Assembly (NCBI RefSeq): GCF_023498005.1 | Contig: NZ_CP097289.1 | Span: 8,246,001-8,310,000 of the forward strand | From: Streptomyces durmitorensis | GTDB lineage: Bacteria > Actinomycetota > Actinomycetes > Streptomycetales > Streptomycetaceae | DNA: 64,000 bases | Direction of reading: 5' to 3' | In this document: positions 7,958-16,944 of the stretch, piece after piece | How the letters are laid out: each line of letters begins with the position of its first letter | Numbering within the stretch: position 1 is the first letter of the stretch | Program-made: the position numbers and the translations under genes | The notes under the pieces: model-generated | What the model was told of the DNA's origin: nothing | Seen by the model: the letters and a program-made list of their open reading frames with translations, nothing else | The model's database searches: none

Positions 7958-8446
7958 TCAGGCGTTGGCCGCCGCGAGACGTCGGTCCAGGGCCGTGACG
8001 GCGTCCCGGAAGGCGCGGCCCATGCCCGCCCTGCCGAGCTTCATGGCGAAGCGGAAGGGTGCGGCGCCGTCCGCGGCGAACGTCCACTGCACGAGGGTGC
8101 CGGTCCCCGCCGGGGTCAGCCGCCACTCCTCGACGAGGGCGCGCAGGCCAGGGGCGTTCGACTCGTCGGCGCGGTAGGCGTACCGCTCCGCCACGTCGGT
8201 CGCGACGATCGTCTCCCGAAAGCGCGTGCCGCCCTTGAGCCGGACCTCGCGGCCCTTGCCGCCGTCCGCGCCGTCGACGGGGCGGCACAGCGTGACCGCG
8301 GTGAACCACTCGGGCCAGCCGGTCATGTCGTCGGCGAGGGCGCGGTACACCGTCTCCGGGGGCGCGCTCACCTCACGGGCGAAGACCAGACGCAACGGAG
8401 CGGACTCGACGAACTCGAGCCCCACGGGCCTCAGTCGGCGTGCCAT
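7958..8446 (-). CDS. SRPBCC (START-like) family protein
   Basis: A 162-residue helix-grip protein of the polyketide cyclase/dehydrase-like SRPBCC family. Recognisable parts are the opening strand FVESAPLRLVFAREVSAPPE, the DMTGWPEWF helix region, central strands with LKGGTRFRETI and YAYRADE, and the long C-terminal helix AFRDAVTALDRRLAA. The ATG at 8446 gives the family's length; the frame extends 17 codons upstream without a better start. SRPBCC proteins bind hydrophobic ligands in a central cavity; no specific ligand is indicated. It is convergent with the Cds1-like gene. Confidence 0.87.
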   Translation of the reverse strand: MARRLRPVGLEFVESAPLRLVFAREVSAPPETVYRALADDMTGWPEWFTAVTLCRPVDGADGGKGREVRLKGGTRFRETIVATDVAERYAYRADESNAPGLRALVEEWRLTPAGTGTLVQWTFAADGAAPFRFAMKLGRAGMGRAFRDAVTALDRRLAAANA

Positions 8447-8510
8447 CGAACTCAGCCCCCAAGCGGCATCGGGTGGTTGACCGGGCACCGTCACCATAGC
8501 TGGCGGACCG

Positions 8511-9404
8511 TCAGATGTCTGCGGTGCTTCCGGCGTTCTCCGGCTGCCCGACGCTCTCGCCGTGCTCGCCCCGCTCGTCGACGCCCGGCTCCTCGGGCTC
8601 GCCCGTGACCACCAGGCGTCGCAGATGCTCGGAGATCTCCACCCGCGCCGCCGCGGGAAGACCCGCGTCCGTCACGAGCGTGTCGACCTGCTCCAGGGTG
8701 GCGAACGAACTGAGGCCCACCGTGCCCCACTTGGTGTGGTCGGCGACCACGATGACCCGTCGCGCCGACTGCACCAGACGCCGGTTGGTCTCCGCCTCCG
8801 CGAGGTTGGGAGTGGACAGGCCGGCCTCCGCCGATATGCCGTGCACACCCAGGAAGAGCACGTCGAAGTGGAGCGCGCCGATCGCCTGGTCGGCGACCGG
8901 GCCGACCAGCGAGTCCGACGGGGTGCGCACGCCGCCCGTGAGGACCACGGTGGCCGCGCCCTGACGCTGGCCCGAGGTGCGCTGCGCGGAGTGGAACACG
9001 TCCGCGACCCGCACCGAGTTCGTCACCACCGTCAGGTCCGGCACGTCCAGGAGATGGTGGGCCAGTGCGTACGTGGTCGTGCCGCCGGAGAGTGCGATCG
9101 CCGTGCCCGGCGCCACCAGGGAGGCCGCGGTGCGCGCGATGTCCTCCTTGGCGTTCAGCTCCAGGCCCGACTTGGCCTCGAACCCCGGCTCGTGGGTGCT
9201 CGCCTCGACCACCGGCACCGCGCCGCCGTGCACCTTCTCCAGGACGCCCTGGCGGGCCAGCGCGTCGAGATCCCGGCGGACCGTCATGTCCGACACACCC
9301 AGCTTGCGGGTCAGTTCATTGACACGGACCCCGCCCCTGCGGCGTACCTCATCGAGGATCAAGGCGCGGCGCTGCTCCGCGAGGAGGTTCTGATTCTCGC
9401 TCAC
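8511..9404 (-). CDS. DeoR-family transcriptional regulator
   Basis: A 297-residue regulator. The N-terminal DeoR helix-turn-helix (about residues 9-62) contains LAEQRRALILDEVRRRGGV and VSDMTVRRDLDALARQGVL, followed by the typical KVHGGA link. The C-terminal sugar-phosphate-sensing DeoRC domain (about 80-255) carries IALSGGTTTYALA, VVTNS, VVLTGG and VADHTKWG motifs. The start is a GTG at 9404. DeoR proteins of this type repress sugar or sugar-alcohol catabolic operons in response to a phosphorylated intermediate; no such operon is adjacent, so it may act at a distance. The last 25 residues are an acidic, unconserved tail. Confidence 0.92.
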   Translation of the reverse strand: MSENQNLLAEQRRALILDEVRRRGGVRVNELTRKLGVSDMTVRRDLDALARQGVLEKVHGGAVPVVEASTHEPGFEAKSGLELNAKEDIARTAASLVAPGTAIALSGGTTTYALAHHLLDVPDLTVVTNSVRVADVFHSAQRTSGQRQGAATVVLTGGVRTPSDSLVGPVADQAIGALHFDVLFLGVHGISAEAGLSTPNLAEAETNRRLVQSARRVIVVADHTKWGTVGLSSFATLEQVDTLVTDAGLPAAARVEISEHLRRLVVTGEPEEPGVDERGEHGESVGQPENAGSTADI

Positions 9405-9586
9405 GTCCGTCCCGGCCCTTCTGCCTCGTCACACCCGTCGCGCCCGTCAAATGCGCTGCCTCATCCTCGCATGCGCCACCGACAGGCGGTCCACCGCCCG
9501 AGAGCACGCACTCACTCGGAACGGGGAGATTACGTGACGGGAGGTGTGGACGGGGCCGTCAGCGGAGATCCTTGTGGCCTGACCAT

Positions 9587-9623
9587 GCGCACGTTCGGGG
9601 GAACACGCGCACATTCGGGGGAA
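9587..9623 (+). repeat. 20-bp-spaced direct repeat upstream of the membrane hydrolase gene
   Basis: GCGCACGTTCGGGGGAA at 9587-9603 recurs at 9607-9623 with one change. The second copy supplies the GGGGGAAG ribosome site for the GTG at 9632, so the first may simply be a duplication or part of an operator. Confidence 0.6.
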
Positions 9624-9631
9624 GCGGACCA

Positions 9632-12007
9632 GTGGCAGCAGACCAAAGAGAAGAGACGGCTCTCGAACTCCTCGTCCACGGAGTCGGGGGCACCACGCCC
9701 GAAGAGATGCTGGGCGACCCGAGGACCGTCCGCGTCTCCGGTGACGAGACGGCGGCCGTCTTCCGCCGCACCGAGGACGCCGACGCCGAGAAACGCCCGG
9801 ACGACTACCGCGGCAAGCCGGTCCCCGAGGCGTACGTCTGGTGCAATCTGACCTCCGGGAACGGCTCGCGGGCCCTGTGGCTCCTGCTGCTGCCCTTCAT
9901 GGTGGTCAACCTCGCGCACTGGATGCGCCCCACGTCGCGCCGCATGAAGAAGACGGTCCGTACGTACGGCCTCCTGGTGCGGCTGACCGGACTCAGCCTC
10001 ACCGTCCTGCTCGTCGCCGCCGCCTGCGAGGTCGCCATCGACCTGACGGCCTGGCAGTGCGCGGGCACCCCCGAGTGCGCGGCCGAACGCTCCTGGCTCG
10101 GCTTCCTCGCGCCCGACGCCTCCGGGCACGGCGGCTGGTGGAGCCAGCCGGGACGCCGCCTCGCGCTCGCCGCGCTCGTGCCCGCCGCGCTGACCGGCCT
10201 GCTCTGGTACCTCTCCCAGCGCACCTGGAGCGCGTACGAATCCCAGACGCCGCTGCCCCACCAGGCCGACCCGGAGGAGGAGACCGGGCGCACCGCGCTC
10301 GGCAGGCCCGGCTTCTGGTACGGCCGCAGGCTGGTGGCCCGGCTGCGCGCCGCGCACACGGCCGCGGGATTCCTCACGGTGGCCGCCGCGGTCGGCACAT
10401 CGGCCGCGCGCCACGACCGGCGGCCCGGCGGACCCGCGCTGCTCGACGCCCTCGGCTGGATCCTCGACGTGACGCTCGTCCTGGGAGCGGCCGTCGTCGT
10501 CCACGTGGTCTGGCGCAGGGGCCGCAGCGAGAACAAGCTCGACCGGCACCTCGACGAGAAGCTGATCCGCCGGCTGCCCCTGGGCGCGCTCACCCTCCTC
10601 GTCCTGACCCTCCTGTACGCAGGGTGGTCACGCCCCGGCTGGACCTCCGAGGGCAGGCTGCCGGGCAACGCGACCTTCGGCGGCATCGCCCTGGTCCAGG
10701 GGCTCCTGGTCATCGCCCTCGCGGTGGTCGCCCGCGCGCTCTACCGCACGGCCCCCGACCCCCGCACCGCCCTGCGGGGCTTCGCGGGACCCGCCGTCGC
10801 CATGCTGTCCTGCGCACTCGGCGGCGTGATGTCGGGCGGCGGCGCCCAGCGCGTGGCCGACTGGCTCGACGGCTCGGGGGAGCCCGGCTCCGGCGGCACC
10901 ATCGACGGCCCGCCCGTGCTGCTCACCTGGCAGGCGTCCGTGCTCCCGCCCCTCCTCGTGGTCGTCGCGGCGCTCTGCGGCTGGCTCGGCGTCCGCACCG
11001 TGCGGCGGGCCCGCCGCGACCGGGCGACCATCCCGAGCGAATACCCGGGCGAGCCGAAGGACGCGGCCCGCAGCCGCCGCATCGCGGGCACGCGCGCGCG
11101 TGCCGCCCTCACCGACCGGGCCCCGCTCCTTGTGGGCATCACCTCGGCGGTGACGCTGCTGCTCGGTGCGGGGGCGCTCGTCGGCGCCTGGGTGAGCGAG
11201 GAGGTGCCGAGCAAGGCCGCGCAAGGGCTGCCCCTCTTCTTCGAAGGAGCCGCCGAGACCTCTCAGGCGCTCGGCTCCTGGCTGATCGGCTTCGGCTTCA
11301 TACTGTTCGTGACCTGGGGCCGCCGCGCCTACCGCGACCCCTCCGCTCGCCGCACCATCGGCATCCTGTGGGACGTCGGCACGTTCTGGCCCCGCGCCGC
11401 CCACCCCTTCGCGCCGCCCTGCTACGCCGAGCGGGCCGTCCCCGACCTCACCTGGCGCATGCACACCTGGACCCGCGCGACGCGCGCCACGGGCGGCAGA
11501 CTCGTCATCTCCGGCCACTCGCAGGGCAGCGTCCTGGCCGCCGCTGCTGCCTGGCAGCTGTGGCCGTCCGTCCGCAAGCGGGTCGCCCTGCTCACGTACG
11601 GCTCACCCCTCGAGCGCCTCTACGGCCGGTGGTTCCCCGCCCACTTCGGTCCGGCCGCCCTCAGCTCCCTGCACCGCGAGGTCGACTGCTGGCGCAACCT
11701 GCACCGCACCACCGACCCGATCGGCGGCCCCGTCCGGGTCATCCCCGACGGGGACGGACCGCAGGTCGACCGCGAAGCCCTCAAGGACCCCCTGGTCTAC
11801 GGACGCACGGAGGAACACCCGCTGCCCGCACCGATCCTGGGCCACGGGGACTACCAGGCCGACCCGGCCTTCGCCGAGGAGCGCGCCCGGCTGCTCGCGC
11901 GGCTCAAGCCCGCCGTGCCCGCCCCGCGACCGCAGACTCCCGAGGCCGCCGGACAAGCCCCGACGGTCACGGCAGTTCCGGCAGATCCTCCGGATACAGC
12001 AGGGTGA
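9632..12007 (+). CDS. large membrane protein with split alpha/beta-hydrolase motifs
   Basis: A 791-residue protein. Near the N-terminus LLVHGVGGT (HGVGG at 16-20) is a typical lipase oxyanion-hole segment. It is followed by a long region with many hydrophobic segments (about residues 80-570, roughly ten candidate helices). The rest of a hydrolase then appears: VISGHSQGSVLAAAAA with nucleophile S630, a candidate aspartate D695 in RTTDPIGG, and a candidate histidine H738 in ILGHGDY. An integral membrane domain thus seems inserted between the first strand and the nucleophile elbow of a serine hydrolase. GTG at 9632 has GGGGGAAG upstream. A membrane lipid or ester substrate is plausible but unproved. 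Confidence 0.72.
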   Translation: MAADQREETALELLVHGVGGTTPEEMLGDPRTVRVSGDETAAVFRRTEDADAEKRPDDYRGKPVPEAYVWCNLTSGNGSRALWLLLLPFMVVNLAHWMRPTSRRMKKTVRTYGLLVRLTGLSLTVLLVAAACEVAIDLTAWQCAGTPECAAERSWLGFLAPDASGHGGWWSQPGRRLALAALVPAALTGLLWYLSQRTWSAYESQTPLPHQADPEEETGRTALGRPGFWYGRRLVARLRAAHTAAGFLTVAAAVGTSAARHDRRPGGPALLDALGWILDVTLVLGAAVVVHVVWRRGRSENKLDRHLDEKLIRRLPLGALTLLVLTLLYAGWSRPGWTSEGRLPGNATFGGIALVQGLLVIALAVVARALYRTAPDPRTALRGFAGPAVAMLSCALGGVMSGGGAQRVADWLDGSGEPGSGGTIDGPPVLLTWQASVLPPLLVVVAALCGWLGVRTVRRARRDRATIPSEYPGEPKDAARSRRIAGTRARAALTDRAPLLVGITSAVTLLLGAGALVGAWVSEEVPSKAAQGLPLFFEGAAETSQALGSWLIGFGFILFVTWGRRAYRDPSARRTIGILWDVGTFWPRAAHPFAPPCYAERAVPDLTWRMHTWTRATRATGGRLVISGHSQGSVLAAAAAWQLWPSVRKRVALLTYGSPLERLYGRWFPAHFGPAALSSLHREVDCWRNLHRTTDPIGGPVRVIPDGDGPQVDREALKDPLVYGRTEEHPLPAPILGHGDYQADPAFAEERARLLARLKPAVPAPRPQTPEAAGQAPTVTAVPADPPDTAG

Positions 12008-14393
12008 GGTCGTCGGTGCTCGGTTCGTCGAACTGGGCGACCCGCCCCGCGTGCCGCTCCACCATTGCCTCGAACGTCTGGCGCGCGGTGCGGCCGTTGC
12101 CGAACGCGGGACCCTTCGGAAGCGCGGTGAAGTACTTCAGGAGGGCCTCGCCCGTCCCCGTGTCGAGGCGGTACTCGTGCTCGTCGGCCTGCTGCTCGAC
12201 GATCCGCAGCAGCTCCTCGGGGGCGTAGTCGCCGAAGGTGATGGTCCGTGAGAAGCGGGACGCCACACCGGGGTTGACGGAAAGGAACCGCTTCATCTCC
12301 GCCGTGTAGCCGGCGACGATCACCACCACCGCCTCGCGGTGGTCCTCCATCAGCTTCACCAGCGTGTCGATGGCCTCCCGGCCGAAGTCGCGCCCGGAGT
12401 CCTCGGGCGAGAGCGCGTAGGCCTCGTCGATGAACAGCACACCGCCGCGCGCCCGGTCGAACGCCTCCTGGGTGCGGATCGCCGTCGACCCGATGTGCTC
12501 GCCCACCAGATCGACGCGCGACACCTCGACCAGGTGCCCGCTCTGCAGGACGCCGAGTGACGCCAGGATCTCGCCGTAGAGCCGCGCCACGGTCGTCTTG
12601 CCGGTGCCGGGGGAGCCGGTGAACACCAGATGGCGACGCGCCGATGCCGCCTTGAGCCCCGCCAGCTGCCTGCGCCGCCCGACCTCGATCATGTCGGTCA
12701 GGGCGCGCACCTCGCGCTTGACGCTCTCCAGGCCGACCAGCTTGTCGAGTTCACCGAGCACGTCCTTCGACGAGCGGGACGGCTGCTCGGGGGCCGCGCT
12801 CTTCTCGGCTGCCGGGTCGGTGGTGCGCTGCCCGGGGATCGCGCCGAGCAGGCCCACGGACTGCGTGGCCGTCTGCGGGGCGGACTCCTTCGCCGTGGAC
12901 GCCGTGGACGCCGCGGTCCGCGCCCCGCCGCTCTCGTCGCTGGTGCAGTCCTCGACCAGCGGCCCGTCCTCGGCGAACTCGAAGCCGCCGCGCGCGCACC
13001 GCTCCGTACGGCACTTCTTCAGCGTCGTACGGCATCCGTCGATGACGTGGAAGCCGTAGCCGCCGCTGTCCGTCACGCGGCAGCCGTGCAGGCTGCCGCG
13101 GCCGCCCGCCGAGACGTAGAAACCGGCCTCCGCGGGTGAAGTGACCGTGCAGCGCTCGATGGTGGGGTCGGCGCCCTTGGTGACGATGACGCCCGTCTGG
13201 ACGCCGTCGACCGTGCAGTTGGCCAGGGTGCCGCCGCTGCCGTGGTCGCGGAACCACGCGCCGGTGGCGGCCTCGCGGATGCGGCAGTCGTCCAGCTGCG
13301 CCGTCGCGCCGTCGCTCACGGACACCGCCGTGTTGCGCACCTGGGAGAGATCGCTGTCGACGACGTCGGCGCGCGAGCCGCGGTCCAGGACGAACAGGGC
13401 GTCCGGCACGTCGTGCACCCGGCAGGACTCCAGGACGACCGTCGCGCCGTCGCTGACCCACACCGCGGGGTAGTCGCCCGTGCTGTCGTGGATCTCGCAC
13501 TGGTTGGCGTCCACGCGCGTGCCCGGGTCCCACACCGAGAGGCCGTTGCGCCCGAACTGCCGCACGGTGGAACGCGTCAGGGTGAGGACCGAGCGCGAAC
13601 GCAGGTCGATCGCGTTCTCCGGGATGTCGTGGATCCGGCAGTCGGCGAGCGTGAGCACGGCGTCCGTGTCGAGCGTGACGCCGTCCGAGGTCGTGCGGTG
13701 CACGTCGCAGTCAGTCAGATGCGCCACCGCACGCCCGGTGATCTGCACGCCCGAGCCCTTGACCTCGTACACCTCGCAGCCGATGGCCTCGAGCCCCGAG
13801 TGCTCACCGGTCACCGAGAGCCCCGCGCCGGACGCGTGATGCACCCGGCAGCGCTCAAGACGGGGGTGCGCACCCCCGCGCACGGCGATGCCCGACTGCC
13901 CGGCCGAGACGATCTCGCACTCCTCGAAGACACCGCCCCCGCCGTCGAGCACGGCGATGCCGATGCCGCCGGGGTTGTCGACCGTGCAGCGCCGCACGGT
14001 CGGGCGCGCGCCGCCGCGCACCTCGATACCGCTCGCGGAACGCGTCACCACGCGGACGTCGACGAGTTCGGGCGCCCCGTCCTCGACGAGCAGCGCGGGC
14101 GCCGCCGAGTCCTGCCCCTCGACGTGCAGGTCCTGCACCACGGCGGAGGACCGGACGGTGAGCGGCACCCCGTCCGACGGCGCGATGCGCACGGAGCCGG
14201 GGGAGCCCTCGGGGCCGCGCAGCGTCACCGCCCGCTGGACGACGAGGTTCTCGCGGTACGTGCCGGGGGCGATGGTGAGGACGTCCCCGTCGCTCGCGGC
14301 CTCCAAGGCGGCAGCGAGCGATGCGTACTCACCCGTGCGGCGCCGCCACCGCGAGGTGCCGGTGTGCGTCACCTGGACCGTGCCCTGTGCCAT
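11967..14393 (-). CDS. right-handed beta-helix / AAA+ (CbxX/SpoVK-type) fusion
   Basis: An 808-residue protein in two parts. Residues about 20-490 are a right-handed parallel beta-helix made of some 20 turns with recurring C-x-V/I and G-V/I-x-V patterns, opening with a pectin-lyase-like YASLAAALEAASDGDVLTI repeat. After a Ser/Ala/Pro-rich linker (about 490-545) comes a CbxX/CfqX-SpoVK-type AAA+ ATPase: Walker A GSPGTGKT at 593-600, Walker B LFIDEA at 653-658, sensor-like VVIVAGYTAEM and an arginine finger region SRFSRTI. Related ATPases remodel protein complexes, including EccA in type VII secretion and red-type Rubisco activase. It is convergent with the membrane hydrolase gene, overlapping it by 41 bases. 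Confidence 0.9.
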   Translation of the reverse strand: MAQGTVQVTHTGTSRWRRRTGEYASLAAALEAASDGDVLTIAPGTYRENLVVQRAVTLRGPEGSPGSVRIAPSDGVPLTVRSSAVVQDLHVEGQDSAAPALLVEDGAPELVDVRVVTRSASGIEVRGGARPTVRRCTVDNPGGIGIAVLDGGGGVFEECEIVSAGQSGIAVRGGAHPRLERCRVHHASGAGLSVTGEHSGLEAIGCEVYEVKGSGVQITGRAVAHLTDCDVHRTTSDGVTLDTDAVLTLADCRIHDIPENAIDLRSRSVLTLTRSTVRQFGRNGLSVWDPGTRVDANQCEIHDSTGDYPAVWVSDGATVVLESCRVHDVPDALFVLDRGSRADVVDSDLSQVRNTAVSVSDGATAQLDDCRIREAATGAWFRDHGSGGTLANCTVDGVQTGVIVTKGADPTIERCTVTSPAEAGFYVSAGGRGSLHGCRVTDSGGYGFHVIDGCRTTLKKCRTERCARGGFEFAEDGPLVEDCTSDESGGARTAASTASTAKESAPQTATQSVGLLGAIPGQRTTDPAAEKSAAPEQPSRSSKDVLGELDKLVGLESVKREVRALTDMIEVGRRRQLAGLKAASARRHLVFTGSPGTGKTTVARLYGEILASLGVLQSGHLVEVSRVDLVGEHIGSTAIRTQEAFDRARGGVLFIDEAYALSPEDSGRDFGREAIDTLVKLMEDHREAVVVIVAGYTAEMKRFLSVNPGVASRFSRTITFGDYAPEELLRIVEQQADEHEYRLDTGTGEALLKYFTALPKGPAFGNGRTARQTFEAMVERHAGRVAQFDEPSTDDLTLLYPEDLPELP

Positions 14394-14569
14394 GGAGTTG
14401 CTCTGCCCCCACCTTGTCGTACCCGGGACCTCACGACCTCGCGCAAGGAGCCGAAGAGTTCGGCCGGTCCACCGTAGCGCGCGCGGCGAGGGCGAGTTGA
14501 CCCGATCGCCAGGCTCTCACCTGGTCATCGCCGGTCTCTCACCGGTCCCAAAAGCCGGTGCCGGTGTTC

Positions 14570-15175
14570 TCAGGAGCCGGTGCCGGTGCGTCCCCAGTCG
14601 GGCCCTGCCCTGTCCCAGGCCTGGTCCCAGCGGTCGTAGCGCCGCAGGACGATCCGCCAGACGACGAGCCGCCTCGCCCCCTCGACGAGTCCGGCGACCG
14701 CCACCGCGACGCCGAATCCGGCCAACGCTGCATGCGTGGTCGCGGTCGCGTCGTCCAGCGGGCGGCCGACCACCTGGCCGTGCTCGTCCGTCCAGAGCCG
14801 GAAGCGGTCGCCCGGGTCGGGGGAGCGGAGGTCGGCGAGCACCGTGCCGGAGTGCGCCGTGCCGTCCGGGGCCGTCCATTCGGCGAGCACGCGGCTGTGC
14901 CTGTCCCGCGCGGACGACGTCTCGGGGTCGGGGTCGACCGGGGGTCTGGAGACCTTCCTGACCACCGTGCCCGCGACTTCGTGACGCATCGCGCGCTGTT
15001 CCCGCACCGACTGGAGCAGGGCGTCCTGCGTGAGTCCGCCGATCGCGAGACCGGCCAGCGGCGCGGCGACGACGATGAGCAGCACGGCAGCGCAGGCCAC
15101 CCAGGCCTCGACGAGGTCGGTCTTCCGGCGCAGCGGATTGTGCCGCCAGCGCCAGAGTCCGACGAGTGCTCGCAC
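14570..15175 (-). CDS. Rv1733c-family membrane protein
   Basis: A 201-residue protein with two membrane helices (about residues 25-48, and about 148-165) enclosing an extracytoplasmic domain of about 95 residues. The opening LVGLWRWRHNPLRRKTDLVEAW and the helix that follows are characteristic of the actinobacterial Rv1733c family, very numerous in Streptomyces. It starts at a GTG with AAGGGGG upstream. The family's biochemical role is unknown. It lies 152 bases downstream of the MOSC gene on the same strand, so co-transcription is possible. Confidence 0.87.
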   Translation of the reverse strand: MRALVGLWRWRHNPLRRKTDLVEAWVACAAVLLIVVAAPLAGLAIGGLTQDALLQSVREQRAMRHEVAGTVVRKVSRPPVDPDPETSSARDRHSRVLAEWTAPDGTAHSGTVLADLRSPDPGDRFRLWTDEHGQVVGRPLDDATATTHAALAGFGVAVAVAGLVEGARRLVVWRIVLRRYDRWDQAWDRAGPDWGRTGTGS

Positions 15176-15327
15176 AGTCCTGCACCCCCTTCCGCGTCCG
15201 TCTTAACCGCGAACGGCACGGCCCACGCGTCGGCGGGAAGAAGAGAGAGGGAAATCACCCTTCTCATCCATGTCTCATCCTCGCTCAACGACCGTGCCCG
15301 GCCTTCGAGTTCCCGAGCCGGGGACCT

Positions 15328-16152
15328 TCAATCGAGGACCGTGAACGGATCGCCGATCCGGATCGGTCCGGTCGTCTCGGGCACCAGATTCTGGCCGAAG
15401 ACCAGCTGGTCACCGAAGCGGCGGTGCTTGGCGAGCGTCCGCAGCGGCTCCTTGCCGCGCTCCGCGCTGCGCTGGTCGGTGGTGGTCACGACGCAGCGGC
15501 CGCACTTCTTGGCCACCCGGAAGGTGACGTCGCCGATGGCGACGCGCGACCAGTCGTCCTCGGCCCAGGGCGCGGTCCCGTCCACGACCACATTCGGCCG
15601 GAAACGGTTCATGGGGAGCGGGCCCTCGTCGGAGTGGTCGCCTTGCGCGATGAGCGAGTTCAGGGCGTCGAGTGAGGAGAGCGTGGTCAGGAGCAGCGGA
15701 TACCCGTCGGCGAAGGAGACGGTCTCGCCGTCCTTGGCGTACGCCGGATCGATGGGGCGGCGGGTCGCGGGGTCGTCGAGGTGGACGAGCCGGACGTCCG
15801 TTTCCAGATAGGCGCTGAACCAGGCGTGCGCCGCCGCGTCGGCGGGCACCGCCTCGACCTTGTCCTTCCAGATCTCCACCCTGACGGTTTCGCCGGAGGG
15901 CGGCACGGCGACCGTCAGCGGCTCGTGGCCGGGCGCGGACATGCGTATGCCGCCGCCGGGCAGGAGCTCGGCGGCGGCCAACGCAAGGCTCGGATGCGGC
16001 CGTTGCGTGATGATCCGTCCATCGCCGTCCACAAGGACCCACCGTCGGTCACCCGCGAGCCCCCAGGGCTCGACGACGGCCTCACGCGGAGCGTGTCCCC
16101 CGACCGCCTTGAGCGGGTAGAAGTGGATCGAGTGCAGCGCTGGATTGTGCAT
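15328..16152 (-). CDS. MOSC-domain protein, YcbX/mARC-like
   Basis: A 274-residue protein with an N-terminal MOSC beta-barrel domain (about 1-120, including IHFYPLKAVGGH and the GDRRWVLVD motif) and a C-terminal MOSC domain (about 125-270) with MNRFRPNVVVDG and KKCGRCVVTTTDQ. The latter cysteine-containing stretch is where mARC and YcbX proteins bind molybdenum cofactor. Such enzymes reduce N-hydroxylated compounds. Unlike E. coli YcbX there is no C-terminal 2Fe-2S ferredoxin domain, so an external electron donor would be needed. ATG at 16152 is preceded by AGGATGACC. Confidence 0.9.
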   Translation of the reverse strand: MHNPALHSIHFYPLKAVGGHAPREAVVEPWGLAGDRRWVLVDGDGRIITQRPHPSLALAAAELLPGGGIRMSAPGHEPLTVAVPPSGETVRVEIWKDKVEAVPADAAAHAWFSAYLETDVRLVHLDDPATRRPIDPAYAKDGETVSFADGYPLLLTTLSSLDALNSLIAQGDHSDEGPLPMNRFRPNVVVDGTAPWAEDDWSRVAIGDVTFRVAKKCGRCVVTTTDQRSAERGKEPLRTLAKHRRFGDQLVFGQNLVPETTGPIRIGDPFTVLD

Positions 16153-16198
16153 GCGGTCATCCTGCCAGCAGTCACCGACAGGGGCGCATGCGGGCGAA

Positions 16199-16627
16199 TC
16201 AGTAGCCGCGGTAGGGGCGGTTGTACGGATCCTCGTACGTCGCCGGGGCGGGGCGGGGTGCCGCGGGGCGCATGGCCTCGTAGCCCGTTCCGGCCGGGGG
16301 ACGCTGTTGCTGTTGCTGCGGGCCCGGGTATCCGCGCGGCGCCGAAGGCTGCTGCGGGATGTACGGCGCGGGCGCCTGTTGCAGCGGCGCGGGCTGCTGC
16401 GCGTAGCCGTACGCGGGGTTGTGGTGGGACGGGGCCGCCGGCAGGGCGGGCAGGGCTGCTACCGGGAGCGCGGGCAGGTGACTGCCCGTGTCGTACGCGG
16501 AGGGGACCCGGATCGGGGCGATCTGAGGAGTACCCCGCTCGGCGACAAGGGAGTCGTAGATCGGAGTGTCCGGGAAGGACGGCGCGGAGTAGTAACCGCC
16601 GCCATAGGTGGAGCGGGGGGAGGTCAT
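16199..16627 (-). CDS. DUF6643 family protein (Pro/Gln/Tyr-rich)
   Basis: A 142-residue protein starting MTSPRSTYGGGYYSAPSFPD, the signature opening of a short Streptomyces family I recall as DUF6643. The first 45 residues are conserved in type (PIYDSLVAERGTPQIAPIRV), the rest is a disordered Pro/Ala/Gln/Tyr-rich tail with a run of five glutamines. No ribosome site precedes the ATG at 16627, which suggests a leaderless message. It is divergent from the TerD gene. No function is known; the composition suggests an adaptor or an intrinsically disordered partner. Confidence 0.75.
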   Translation of the reverse strand: MTSPRSTYGGGYYSAPSFPDTPIYDSLVAERGTPQIAPIRVPSAYDTGSHLPALPVAALPALPAAPSHHNPAYGYAQQPAPLQQAPAPYIPQQPSAPRGYPGPQQQQQRPPAGTGYEAMRPAAPRPAPATYEDPYNRPYRGY

Positions 16628-16944
16628 GACACATAAGTTAAGCCCTTGATGTGCTGGTTGGGGAGACCGATAAGAGGGTTGTTTTACGTGTCGGTAGTGA
16701 CTCTGCATCCCCAATGCGAGCGAACTTAGGAAAAATCGGTCGCACACGGGCGTAGGGATCGTGTAAAAGCCAAGCTCCGTACGGGTTACCGGCGGTTGAC
16801 GCACGGTTGACGGGAAGGCCGTGCGGCAGGGTGTCGGCGGTGGACGTGGGCCTGCCCGGGGTCCGGGTAATAGGTTGGTCATGAACGGGACGGCGGCCTG
16901 GCCGGACGTGGCGACTGACGATGTGACTTGCGATGGGGGCGGAC
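16628..16944. other. 317-bp divergent promoter region
   Basis: This is the longest gene-free stretch in the window. Its left half (about 16630-16770) is much richer in A and T than its surroundings. Further right, CGGTTGACG occurs twice at 16793-16801 and 16804-16812, an 11-bp spacing that places both copies on the same face of the helix. TAGGTT at 16871-16876 is a possible -10 element for the TerD gene, without a good -35 at normal spacing. No riboswitch or RNA gene is recognised. Confidence 0.5.

Noticed and set aside
16640..16770. A possible riboswitch in the TerD leader
   Set aside because: I looked for c-di-AMP and other known aptamer cores and found no matching conserved stretches.
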